Part shown: positions 16,759 through 25,593 of the stretch, in pieces
Layout of the letters: each line of letters opens with the position of its first letter
Position numbering within the stretch: the first letter of the stretch is position 1
Assembly: GCA_013697905.1 (NCBI GenBank)
Contig: JACCVZ010000138.1
Span: forward strand, 1 to 32,676
Direction of reading: 5' to 3'
Origin: Nocardioidaceae bacterium
Lineage (GTDB): Bacteria; Actinomycetota; Actinomycetes; Propionibacteriales; Nocardioidaceae
Length of the DNA: 32,676 bases
Program-made: the position numbers and the translations under genes
The notes under the pieces: generated by a model
What the model was told of the DNA's origin: nothing
The model's database searches: none
What the model saw: the letters and a program-made list of their open reading frames with translations, nothing else

Positions 16759-16856
16759 CTCTTGGCTCGGACCGCTTCCCTTGCCTGGGTCGGGCGGGCG
16801 AAGTAGCGAAGCTTCTCACGCTAAGGCCGATTGGCTGAGGGGCGGTCACCGCCGAC

Positions 16857-17504
16857 TCAGTCGGTCCTGGCCATCAGCTCGGCGGAGATCAGGCCGGCCT
16901 GGATGGACTTCATGATCGCCTGGGCGCGATTAGCCGCCCCGAGCTTGTCGTAGATCTTCGAGACGTGTGTCTTCGTTGTCGACTCGCTAATGAAGAGCCG
17001 ACGAGCGATCGGCCCGACGCCGTAACCCTCTGCCAACAGGTTGAGCACCTCGGTCTCCCGGGGGGACAGCCGGGGACCGGATGGAGTCATTCGACGGCGC
17101 ATGGCGCTGGCTAGGTCGGGAGCGGTGAAGGCCCGTGGAGAGACAGCGGCGTGCCGGGCCGCGGCCACGACGTCGTCGCTCGGGGCGTCTTTGAGGACGA
17201 ATGCGGACGCCCCTGCCTCGAGCGCGGCCACCAGATGTTCGTCGCCGGCGTACATCGTCAAGACGACGAGACCGATGTCCGGTCGCTGACCGCGTAGCGT
17301 CCGCACTGCCTCCAACCCACTGCCGTCGGGTAGCCGGATGTCACAGACGACGACGTCGGGTTCCTTGTCGGCGGCGCTTTGGAGAGCGGCGCCGACCGAT
17401 GACGCCTCGGCGACGACGGTGAAGTCGCGGTGGCGGTCAAACGCCCGGCGCAGTCCCTGCCGGATCAGATCGTGGTCGTCAACCAGCAGCACGGTGTAGG
17501 GCAT
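16857..17504 (-). CDS. NarL/LuxR-family response regulator
   Basis: Receiver VLLVDDHDLIRQG...VVVCDIRLPDGSG...LTMYAGDEH; HTH LSPRETEVLNLLAEGYGVGPIARRLFISESTTKTHVSKIYDKLGAANRAQAI. Start MPYTVLL. Confidence 0.95.
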   Translation of the reverse strand: MPYTVLLVDDHDLIRQGLRRAFDRHRDFTVVAEASSVGAALQSAADKEPDVVVCDIRLPDGSGLEAVRTLRGQRPDIGLVVLTMYAGDEHLVAALEAGASAFVLKDAPSDDVVAAARHAAVSPRAFTAPDLASAMRRRMTPSGPRLSPRETEVLNLLAEGYGVGPIARRLFISESTTKTHVSKIYDKLGAANRAQAIMKSIQAGLISAELMARTD

Positions 17505-19113
17505 AGCTGTCTCCAGTCTTGGCGTGAACCGCCACCTCTGCGGGAAGCAGGACGGCGGAGACCACGGTTCCCCCACCGAGCCGGTCGGCCACAGTGAGGA
17601 CTGCGTTGATTCGTGATGCACGTTCCTTCATGATGTGCACGCCATAGTGCTCGTCGCGGGTCATGACGGCACCACGCCCATCGTCTTCGATACGGATCTC
17701 GGCGAATGGCGGCTCCACCCGACACGTCACCCACATGTTGGCGGCGTGGGAGTGCTTCCGCGCGTTGGTCACCGCTTCTTGTGCGATCCGCAACAGCTCG
17801 GTCTCGACGTCCAGCCGAAGTCGATGAGGGCTCTCTTCCAGGGACAGGTGGACGGTCATCCCTGAGCTCTTGCCCACTCCGCGCACATAGTCACCGAGGA
17901 CCGAGCCCAGCCCGTCGTTCGAGGACACTCCGCTGCGCAGGTCGAAAATCGACAACCTGAGCTCGGTGACGATCCGAGTGAGCTCGTCCCGCAGGTCGGT
18001 GAGACCGTCGTGATGGCCCTGATTGCACTCGTCTCGCGCGAGATCGTCGACTAGGTAACCGATTGAGGCAATCTCCTGCGCGATGCCGTCATGGATCTCT
18101 CGCGCCAGCCTGCGTCGCTCCTCGACCGTCGCCAACGCCCGCACGTCGCTGAAGAGGACAGCGGACTCCAGGCGCAGTGCATCGTCATCGAGCGTCGCCT
18201 GAGTCAATGCGAGTTCGTCAGCGGGCAGGCCCGCTGGCCCATCGACGACGACCACGCCGATCACGCGAGTCCCGACGATCAGCGGGAGGCAGGTGCGGAA
18301 TTGATGACTTGGCTGGCTGTTGGGCTCCGGCTGCTGGTGGGCACGGTGGCTGGTGAGCGTCCGGTGGATCAGCGGATCCTGTCCGAGTGCAACGGTGAAG
18401 GCCTCGTCGCCGCGATAGGCGACGACGCTGAGGTCACCCAGTTCACCCCGCAGCAGCAGGGCTGCTCGGTCGCCGCTCAACGCGCTGGTGGCTCTGGACA
18501 AGACGCTTTCGGAGACGACCTCGATATCGAGACCCCCCGACAGTTCTCGAGTCACCGTGCGAAGCTGGCCGAGAAGATGGTGAGCGGATGCATAAGGTGA
18601 CGACCGCGAATCACGCTGCAGCAGCTGTAGTTGTCTGATCCAGGCTCCGAGCAGGGCAACTGAGAATGCGACGAACAACCAGGGAAGCCACAGGGCGAAG
18701 AGGGCGGGCCGGTGGTCCTGGAGCTGAACCGCTGCCGGCAATGCCGCGAGCGCTTCCCCGGCGACCACCGCCCCACCCACGAGCACACCACCACGCAACC
18801 CAGCGATGAGGGCCGGAGCCGCGAGATAGAGGATGAACACCTCAGCTGCGGAGGAGCCCTGCCCGATCACGACACTGGCCAAGACGCCCTCGACCACGAG
18901 CGCATAGAGGTACTCCCTGGCGGCTGGGCCGCTGTGCATGGCGAATAGCAACATGGCCAGCGTCAGCGCGCAGAGCAGGAAGAGCGTGTCGAGAGAGGCA
19001 GCGGTGTCGCCCGTCACGACGGCAAGGCTGACGGCGACGGTGATGCACGAGGTGCGGGCACCTAGGTCAACGCGCGCCTGTGTCCGTTCTGCCGCTTGCA
19101 AGGACGTCAACAT
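17479..19113 (-). CDS. Membrane sensor histidine kinase (NarL-type partner; GAF-like, HisKA_3, HATPase_c)
   Basis: Multi-TM N-terminus; H-box RRRLAREIHDGIAQEIASIGYLVDDL; HATPase AQEAVTNARKHSHA and IEDDGRGA; overlaps the response-regulator start. Confidence 0.93.
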   Translation of the reverse strand: MLTSLQAAERTQARVDLGARTSCITVAVSLAVVTGDTAASLDTLFLLCALTLAMLLFAMHSGPAAREYLYALVVEGVLASVVIGQGSSAAEVFILYLAAPALIAGLRGGVLVGGAVVAGEALAALPAAVQLQDHRPALFALWLPWLFVAFSVALLGAWIRQLQLLQRDSRSSPYASAHHLLGQLRTVTRELSGGLDIEVVSESVLSRATSALSGDRAALLLRGELGDLSVVAYRGDEAFTVALGQDPLIHRTLTSHRAHQQPEPNSQPSHQFRTCLPLIVGTRVIGVVVVDGPAGLPADELALTQATLDDDALRLESAVLFSDVRALATVEERRRLAREIHDGIAQEIASIGYLVDDLARDECNQGHHDGLTDLRDELTRIVTELRLSIFDLRSGVSSNDGLGSVLGDYVRGVGKSSGMTVHLSLEESPHRLRLDVETELLRIAQEAVTNARKHSHAANMWVTCRVEPPFAEIRIEDDGRGAVMTRDEHYGVHIMKERASRINAVLTVADRLGGGTVVSAVLLPAEVAVHAKTGDSYALHRAAG

Positions 19114-19178
19114 GTCGAGAACTCTCAGAGCGCCGAAGTGACTAGTACGGTTGGTTTACGGGCAATCCCCCAACTGAC

Positions 19179-19193
19179 CTATACGTAGTGTAG
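19179..19193. promoter_or_regulatory. Candidate palindromic operator upstream of the histidine kinase gene
   Basis: CTATAC-GTA-GTGTAG, a 6-3-6 inverted repeat with one mismatched pair, ~65 bp upstream of the kinase start. Confidence 0.35.
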
Positions 19194-19352
19194 TCAGATG
19201 ACCACAAAGAGTGAAATTCGTGGGGAAGGTCAACGGTAGAGCTCTCCCGAAGGGTGTGCGGCTCCCAGGCGCGGAGGCGTCGGTGGCGTCTCGAGGCGAG
19301 CGAGTAGTCTCGCCCCGAATCGACCCGACGAACAGCACAAGGGGCAGCGGCG

Positions 19353-19790
19353 ATGGCAAACCAGACGACCTCGACCATCACGATCGCCGCGGAGCCAGCC
19401 GTGGTGATGGCCGTGATCGCCGACTTCGGCTCTTATCCCGCTTGGGCGATGGGAGTGCAGTCCGCTGCGGTGCTCTCGGAGTGCGACGACGGGCGGGCGG
19501 GTGAGGTGGCGTTCGTGCTCGACGCTGCGCCCATCAAAGACGAGTACACCCTCAGCTACGACTGGGACGGTGACCGCCAGGTCACCTGGTCGCTTGTCAG
19601 GGCCAAGATGCTGAAGTCGATGCAGGGTGCCTACATCCTCGAGGCCAGCGGGGGAGAGACCGACGTGACCTACAGGCTCGCAGTCGATCTCTTGATCCCG
19701 ATGATCGGATTGTTGAAGCGCAAGGGCGAGAAGGTCATCATCGACACCGCGCTCAAGGGCCTCAAGAAGCGCGTCGAGTCGCAGATCTGA
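19353..19790 (+). CDS. SRPBCC family protein (polyketide cyclase/dehydrase-like, Rv2185c-like)
   Basis: MANQTTSTITIAAEPAVVMAVIADFGSYPAWAMGVQSAAVL...YTLSYDWDGDRQVTWSL...LKGLKKRVES, typical small START-like fold. Confidence 0.9.
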   Translation: MANQTTSTITIAAEPAVVMAVIADFGSYPAWAMGVQSAAVLSECDDGRAGEVAFVLDAAPIKDEYTLSYDWDGDRQVTWSLVRAKMLKSMQGAYILEASGGETDVTYRLAVDLLIPMIGLLKRKGEKVIIDTALKGLKKRVESQI

Positions 19791-19928
19791 CCGGCTCGCC
19801 CAGACAGCTCCACGCGGACGCGCAGTGACCATGGGAGGATCGGCGGGAATGGCCCCTATGAGCTCTGCACACGTCGGTTCGCTGCCCGACCGCCCTTCGA
19901 GAAGATCGACCTGACGGAGGACTGACAG

Positions 19929-20864
19929 ATGACACTCACGATCGGAGTCGACGTCGGTGGGACCAAGATCGCCGCGGGAGTTGTCGACGAGTCCGGCAAG
20001 GTGATCGACGAGGCCCGGCGAAAGACGCCCGCACAGGAGACGAGTGCGATCGTCGAGGCCATCGTCGACGTGGTGCATGAGGTGACTGCTCGACACGAGA
20101 TCGCCGCAGTAGGCGTCGGCGCAGCTGGGTTCATTGGAGCCGACCGTGCAACGGTGCTGTTCGCTCCCAACCTCGCCTGGCGTAACGTGCCGTTGCGAGA
20201 TCAGCTCGCGTCCAAACTCGACCTGCCTGTCATCATTGAGAACGATGTCAATGCAGCCGCTTGGGGGGAGTTCCAGTTCGGGGCGGCTGGTGATGCGCAC
20301 GATCTGCTGATGGTTGCTGTCGGTACTGGCGTCGGTGGTGGCATCGTGGTCGACGGAGAACTGGTGCGCGGCCGCTTCGGTATCGCTGCAGAGATCGGTC
20401 ACTTGCGGGTTGTTCGCGGTGGCCTGGAGTGTGGTTGCGGGCAGCATGGTTGCTGGGAGCAGTACGCCAGCGGGCGCGCCTTGGTACGAGTGGCACGGGA
20501 GCGGGCACTCGATGGCGACGCGCTGCTCGCAGCAGCGAACGGAGATCGGGCCAACATCGACGGTCAGACGATCACTCGCCTCGCGCAGGACGGTGATGAG
20601 CTGAGCACTGCACTGATCGCCGAGCTCGGTCAGTGGCTCGGCGAAGGCATCGCCAGCCTGGCCGCGGTTCTCGACCCAGGGCTCGTAGTCATCGGCGGCG
20701 GCGTCGCGGAGGCGGGTGACCTGCTCATGGTCCCGCTCACAGCCGCGTTCGCATCATTCCTTCCTGCGACCGACAACCGCCCTCACCTCGAGATGCGCAC
20801 CGCGACCTTGGGCAACAAGGCAGCGATCATCGGCGCCGCCGATCTGGCGAAAGCAGCACAGTGA
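19929..20864 (+). CDS. ROK family sugar kinase (glucokinase-like)
   Basis: IGVDVGGTKIAAGVVD, ENDVNAAAWGE, GTGVGGGIVVDG, and Zn motif CGCGQHGCWEQYASG. Confidence 0.93.
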   Translation: MTLTIGVDVGGTKIAAGVVDESGKVIDEARRKTPAQETSAIVEAIVDVVHEVTARHEIAAVGVGAAGFIGADRATVLFAPNLAWRNVPLRDQLASKLDLPVIIENDVNAAAWGEFQFGAAGDAHDLLMVAVGTGVGGGIVVDGELVRGRFGIAAEIGHLRVVRGGLECGCGQHGCWEQYASGRALVRVARERALDGDALLAAANGDRANIDGQTITRLAQDGDELSTALIAELGQWLGEGIASLAAVLDPGLVVIGGGVAEAGDLLMVPLTAAFASFLPATDNRPHLEMRTATLGNKAAIIGAADLAKAAQ

Positions 20865-21925
20865 TGCTGCAGCGACTCGCGATCGGTATCGATGTCGGTG
20901 GCACGAAGGTCAAGGCAGGCGTCGTCGACGAGGACGGCATCGTGGTCGAGAGCCTGGTTCATGACACGCCGTCGACGAGCCCGCGGATGGTGGAAGGGGT
21001 CATCGCCGACATCGTGGCGGACCTCCGGGGCCGCCATTACGTGGTTGCGGTCGGGATCGGCGCGGCAGGCTTCGTCGACGCCACCAGGTCAACGGTGCTG
21101 TTCGCCCCGCACCTTGCGTGGCGTCACGAGCCACTGCGCGACGCTGTCCGCCGCCGCGTGGGCCTCTCCACGATCGTGGACAACGACGCGAACTGCGCCG
21201 CCTGGGCCGAGTGGCGGTTCGGCGCGGCTCAAAACGAGCCTGACCTGGTCTGTATCACGCTCGGTACCGGAATCGGCGGGGGGTTGGTGCTGAACGGTCA
21301 GGTGCACCGCGGCAGGCACGGGATCAGCGGCGAGTTCGGCCATATGCAGGTGGTCGAAGGCGGCCATGCCTGTGAGTGCGGCAACCGTGGCTGCTGGGAG
21401 CAGTATGCCAGCGCAAACGCGCTCGTGCGTGAAGCGCGCGCGCTGGTGGCCGCCGGGGCGACGCAGGCGGACGGCATCCTCAAGCGGGCTGGGGGCGACC
21501 CGTTCGCGATCACCGGCCTGCTCGTCACGCAGGCAGGACTGGACGGTGACGCCTGCGCGGTCGAGCTCCTTGCTCGGCTGGGGGACTGGCTCGGTGTCGG
21601 TATCGCCAACCTCGCTGCTGCGCTGGACCCAGGCACGTTCGTCATCGGCGGTGGAGTCTCTGACGCCGGCGACCTCCTGATCACCCCAGCGACCGCCGCC
21701 TTTCGCCGGACGCTGACGGGCCGGGGTTACCGGCCCGAAGCTCGCATCGTGCGCGCGCACCTCGGCAACCAGGCAGGGCTCATCGGGGCGGCCGACCTTG
21801 CTCGCGCCGCGTCTCGACATCGACGTCGCAGCTCGCGGTCACGCCGTCGAGGCACCTCGACACCGTTTACGCGGGGTCTCTCATGGGCCGATCAGCGGTC
21901 GACGAGAGTGACTTCGAAGGAGTAG
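20861..21925 (+). CDS. ROK family sugar kinase, tandem paralog with C-terminal Arg/Ser-rich extension
   Basis: IGIDVGGTKVKAGVVDEDG, DNDANCAAWAEW, GTGIGGGLVLNG and CECGNRGCWEQYAS; 4-bp overlap with the preceding ROK gene. Confidence 0.9.
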   Translation: MMLQRLAIGIDVGGTKVKAGVVDEDGIVVESLVHDTPSTSPRMVEGVIADIVADLRGRHYVVAVGIGAAGFVDATRSTVLFAPHLAWRHEPLRDAVRRRVGLSTIVDNDANCAAWAEWRFGAAQNEPDLVCITLGTGIGGGLVLNGQVHRGRHGISGEFGHMQVVEGGHACECGNRGCWEQYASANALVREARALVAAGATQADGILKRAGGDPFAITGLLVTQAGLDGDACAVELLARLGDWLGVGIANLAAALDPGTFVIGGGVSDAGDLLITPATAAFRRTLTGRGYRPEARIVRAHLGNQAGLIGAADLARAASRHRRRSSRSRRRGTSTPFTRGLSWADQRSTRVTSKE

Positions 21926-22632
21926 AGGTCTGGCCGGTAGACGTGCGAACCGGATTCGATGGCGCGACCCTTGTCGTCGAACGCGGTCCGATCCATCGTC
22001 AACAGTGGGCTTCCCTTTCGTTCGTTCAACAACCTCGCCTCGTATGACGTCGCCCGGCGCGAGCTGATCGTCTGGTGTGCGACGCGCACATGCACTCCCG
22101 AGGCACGCAGCTGGGCGTACAGGCCGGTCAGCGACAAATCGACCACGCTGAGGTCGACAATCGATGCCGGGAGCCGGTTGCACATCAACGCAAGTGGCTC
22201 GTCCCCCACGAAACGGACCCTTTCGACTGCCCAGACGGGATCGCCGGCCGCCAACTGAAGCTGGCGGGAGGCGGTCTCGTCGGACTCGATCAGCTCGAGC
22301 CGGAGGACCAACGTGTGCGGTGCTCGCCCACCGGCTAACAGATCGTCGTTGAGACTCGTCAGCTCGACGGACCGCCGGATCTGGGACTGCACCACCTGGG
22401 TACCGACGCCGCGTTTGCGCACTAACAAACCCTTGTCGACCAGCGTCGAGATGGCCTGGCGCATCGTCGGTCGCGACAGACCGAGCGTGTCGGCCAGTGC
22501 GACTTCGTTGACTATGCGCTCTCCCGGCTTCAACACTCCGTCGACGATCGATCTCTCGAGCTGCTCGGCCACCTGGTGGTAAAGGGGGACCGGGCTGGAG
22601 CGATCGACGCGCAGGGTGGGGAAAGTGGACAT
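21892..22632 (-). CDS. GntR family transcriptional regulator with UTRA domain (likely iol regulator)
   Basis: PLYHQVAEQLERSIVDGVLKPGERIVNEVALADTLGLSRPTMRQAISTLVDKGLLVRKRGVGTQVV (wHTH), UTRA-like C-terminal half; divergent from the iol operon. Confidence 0.93.
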   Translation of the reverse strand: MSTFPTLRVDRSSPVPLYHQVAEQLERSIVDGVLKPGERIVNEVALADTLGLSRPTMRQAISTLVDKGLLVRKRGVGTQVVQSQIRRSVELTSLNDDLLAGGRAPHTLVLRLELIESDETASRQLQLAAGDPVWAVERVRFVGDEPLALMCNRLPASIVDLSVVDLSLTGLYAQLRASGVHVRVAHQTISSRRATSYEARLLNERKGSPLLTMDRTAFDDKGRAIESGSHVYRPDLYSFEVTLVDR

Positions 22633-22712
22633 CAGCTGCTCCGAGATCGACAGGGAAACGAAGTTTGCTCAGTCTAGGACGGAGGGCCGGACTAGAAGTA
22701 CTAACATCATTA

Positions 22713-22722
22713 TGTCAGGACA
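22713..22722. promoter_or_regulatory. Candidate GntR/IolR-type operator
   Basis: TGTC-AG-GACA; the reverse complement TGTCCTGACA fits the C. glutamicum IolR consensus KGWCHTRACA as I recall it. Lies 5 bp upstream of the putative -35. Confidence 0.5.
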
Positions 22723-22727
22723 AAGCC

Positions 22728-22756
22728 TTGACAGCTAGTTGGTCGCTCAGCACAAT
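22728..22756 (+). promoter_or_regulatory. Candidate iol operon promoter
   Basis: -35 TTGACA (22728-22733), 17-bp spacer, -10 CACAAT (22751-22756). Confidence 0.55.
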
Positions 22757-22853
22757 GTGGGGACACGCAGCAGACGTGGGTAGTCAGCGCCGTCGCGGTC
22801 GTCAGCTCGATTGCCATCGTCACCAGGCACGCCCTCTGGATCTAAGGCGGACA

Positions 22854-23750
22854 ATGGAGCACGACAACCAGCCGAGGGTCAGCATTCGCAACCGGATCGC
22901 TGGTGCGCCGATCTCGTGGGGTGTCAGCGAAGTCCCCGGTTGGGGCTATCAGCTCGAGTCGGACCGGGTGCTGGCGGAGATGGCGATGATCGGTCTGGCC
23001 GCCACCGAGTTCGGACCGGTCGGGTTCCTCCCAGACGATCCGGTGGCCAGGGCCCAGGCGCTCACGGACCATGGACTTCGTGCCGTCGGCGGGTTTCTAC
23101 CGATCCTGCTGCACGACCACAACTACGACCCGCTGCCGGTGGCCGACCGGTTCGTCGACAGCTGCCTCGCGTCCGGCGCCCAGGTCATGGTGTTGGCGGC
23201 CTTCACCGGCGTTGCCGGATATGACGCTCGGCCGGTCCTCGACCAGATCGGCTGGAACGCCATGCTGTCGAACCTCGACCGGGTCAACGACCTCGCTGGC
23301 GACCGGGGCATCGCCGCCTGCCTGCACCCCCACATCGGCACGATGGTCGAGCGCGGCGAAGACGTCGAGCGGGTGATGCAAGGCTCAGTGGTGGACCTCT
23401 GCGTCGACACCGGGCATCTGGCTGCCGGCGGAGCAGACCCGGTCGCGATCACGGCAGCGTACGCGGAGCGGGTGAGCCACGTGCACCTCAAGGACGTCGA
23501 CATGACCATGGCGCGGCAGGTCTTCTGCGGTGATCTGCCCTTCGGTGTCGCAGTCGAGGCGGGAATGTTCCGGCCGCTCGGTGACGGTGACATCGACATT
23601 GCCACACTTGTGGGAACGCTCGAGGCGACCGGCTACTCGGGCTGGTACGTGCTCGAGCAGGACGTGATGCTGGCCGCCGCACCGACGGGTCCTGGCCCGG
23701 CCGGTGACGTTCGTCGTAGCCTCGACTTCCTGAGGGAGGTGGCCGGATGA
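22854..23750 (+). CDS. Sugar phosphate isomerase/epimerase family TIM-barrel protein, IolE/MocC-like (inosose dehydratase)
   Basis: IAGAPISWGVSEVPGWGYQLESDRVLAEMAMIGLAATEFGP, HPHIGTMVE, CVDTGHLAAGG, VSHVHLKDVD and PLGDGDID; first gene of the inositol operon. Confidence 0.85.
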   Translation: MEHDNQPRVSIRNRIAGAPISWGVSEVPGWGYQLESDRVLAEMAMIGLAATEFGPVGFLPDDPVARAQALTDHGLRAVGGFLPILLHDHNYDPLPVADRFVDSCLASGAQVMVLAAFTGVAGYDARPVLDQIGWNAMLSNLDRVNDLAGDRGIAACLHPHIGTMVERGEDVERVMQGSVVDLCVDTGHLAAGGADPVAITAAYAERVSHVHLKDVDMTMARQVFCGDLPFGVAVEAGMFRPLGDGDIDIATLVGTLEATGYSGWYVLEQDVMLAAAPTGPGPAGDVRRSLDFLREVAG

Positions 23751-24721
23751 CGGGGGTTGGGCACGCAGCGGACGCACCCGGGTTCGAGGTGCTGACGATG
23801 GGCAGAGTCAGCGTCGACGTCTACCCTCAACAAATTGGGGTCGGTCTCGAGGATGTGACGACGTTCGGCAAGTATCTCGGCGGCAGCCCGACGAACGTGG
23901 CTGTCGCGGCAGCCATCCACGGTCGGCGTTCGGCCGTCATCACCCGGACCGGGGCCGATCCCTTCGGCCGCTTCATCCACCAGGCACTGCGCGGGTTCGG
24001 GGTAGACGACAGGTTCGTGGCGTCGGTGCCCGCTATGCCGACACCGGTCACGTTCTGCGAGATCTTTCCCCCCGACCACTTCCCGCTCTACTTCTACCGT
24101 TTCCCGACCGCCCCTGACCTGCAGATCGCCGCGGGCGAGCTTGACCTGGGGGCGGTCGAGGCGGCCGATGTGTTCTGGGTGACCGTGACCGGACTGTGTC
24201 AGGAGCCGTCGAGGTCGGCGACCATGGCTGCGCTCGAGGCACGCGGAAGCGGAGGCATCACGGTGCTCGACCTGGACTACCGGCCGATGTTCTGGTCGTC
24301 GCCGGACGAAGCACACGCGGCCGTCACGGCCGCCCTCGACCACGTCACGATCGCGGTTGGCAACCTCGAGGAGTGCGCTGTCGCCGTCGGCGAGTCCGAG
24401 CCCGCGGCTGCCGCCGGCGCGCTGCTCTCGGCCGGCGTCGAGCTCGCGGTCGTCAAGCAGGGAGCCGCGGGAGTTCTCGGAGCCCGCTCGGGGGAGTCGG
24501 TGACCGTCGCGCCCATGCAGGTCGAGGTGGTCAACGGCCTCGGCGCAGGCGACGCGTTCGGCGGAGCGCTGTGCCACGGCCTGCTCGCTGGATGGTCGAC
24601 CGAACGACTGTTGCGTTTCGCGAACGCTGCAGGTGCCGTCGTCGCCGGCCGACTGGCCTGCGCAGACGCCATGCCGACCACCGCCGAGCTCGATGTTCTA
24701 TTGGAAGGGGCGGCTTCATGA
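23747..24721 (+). CDS. iolC: 5-dehydro-2-deoxygluconokinase (PfkB family)
   Basis: MGRVSVDVYPQQIGVGLEDVTTFGKYLGGSPTNVAVAAA and VNGLGAGDAFGGALCHGLL; operon context. Confidence 0.93.
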   Translation: MTGVGHAADAPGFEVLTMGRVSVDVYPQQIGVGLEDVTTFGKYLGGSPTNVAVAAAIHGRRSAVITRTGADPFGRFIHQALRGFGVDDRFVASVPAMPTPVTFCEIFPPDHFPLYFYRFPTAPDLQIAAGELDLGAVEAADVFWVTVTGLCQEPSRSATMAALEARGSGGITVLDLDYRPMFWSSPDEAHAAVTAALDHVTIAVGNLEECAVAVGESEPAAAAGALLSAGVELAVVKQGAAGVLGARSGESVTVAPMQVEVVNGLGAGDAFGGALCHGLLAGWSTERLLRFANAAGAVVAGRLACADAMPTTAELDVLLEGAAS

Positions 24722-25593
24722 GCGATGCCGAGCTGGTGGACCTCCTCGCGGACCGGGTTCGCCGCCCCGAGCGCATCTCGGAGCTCGCCGCCAACCGCGA
24801 GCACCCCACCTCCCTCGTCGGGCAGCGCGGTCGACTGATGCTCGTCGCCGCGGACCACCCGGCGCGAGGAGCACTCCGCGCCGGTGACCAGCCACTCGCG
24901 ATGGCCGACCGCTGGGAGCTACTGCGGAGACTCGCGATCGCACTCTCACGTCCAGGTGTGGACGGGGTGCTGGGGACCGCCGACATTCTCGAAGACCTCC
25001 TGCTGCTCGGCGCCCTTGAGGGGAAGGTGGTCATCGGCTCGATGAACCGGGGCGGCCTCGCCGGCACCGTTTTCGAGATCGACGACAGGTTCACCGGTTG
25101 CGACGCCTCGACGATCGCCAGCAGCGGCTTCCAGGGCGGCAAGATGCTGCTGCGTATCGACCCCGACGATCCCGCGACGCCCGTCACTCTCGAGGCCTGC
25201 GCCCATGCTGTGAACGAGCTTGCCGCGCGGTCGCTGTTGGCGATGGTGGAGCCGTTCATCTCGCACCGGGTCGACGGTCGGGTGCGCAACGACCTGACGA
25301 CCGAAGCCGTGATCCGGTCGGCCACGGTCGCCTCCGGCCTGGGCTCCACGTCGGCCCACACCTGGCTGAAGCTGCCCGTCGTCGACGACATGGCCGACGT
25401 CTTGGCCGCCACGACGTTGCCGGTGCTGCTGCTCGGCGGCGAGGTCGGCACGAACCAGGGGGCCCAGTTCGCACAGTGGTCCAAGGCGCTCGCCAGCCCG
25501 CAGGTCAAGGGGATGGTCGTCGGACGCACCCTGCTGTATCCGCCCGACGGCGACGTCGCTGCCGCCGTCGACGCGACAGTGGAGATGATGTGA
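24718..25593 (+). CDS. Cgl0158-like class I aldolase family protein (probable functional IolJ replacement)
   Basis: LMLVAADHPARGALRAGDQPLAMADRWELL, DGVLGTADILEDLLLL, WLKLPVVDDM and LLLGGEVG; located between iolC and iolB. Confidence 0.8.
   Translation: MSDAELVDLLADRVRRPERISELAANREHPTSLVGQRGRLMLVAADHPARGALRAGDQPLAMADRWELLRRLAIALSRPGVDGVLGTADILEDLLLLGALEGKVVIGSMNRGGLAGTVFEIDDRFTGCDASTIASSGFQGGKMLLRIDPDDPATPVTLEACAHAVNELAARSLLAMVEPFISHRVDGRVRNDLTTEAVIRSATVASGLGSTSAHTWLKLPVVDDMADVLAATTLPVLLLGGEVGTNQGAQFAQWSKALASPQVKGMVVGRTLLYPPDGDVAAAVDATVEMM

Noticed and set aside
16759-16856. GGCGG-TCA-CCGCC as a bidirectional terminator between the PimB-like gene and the response regulator
   Set aside because: Only a 5-bp stem with a 3-nt loop and no T-tract; too weak to call in a GC-rich genome.
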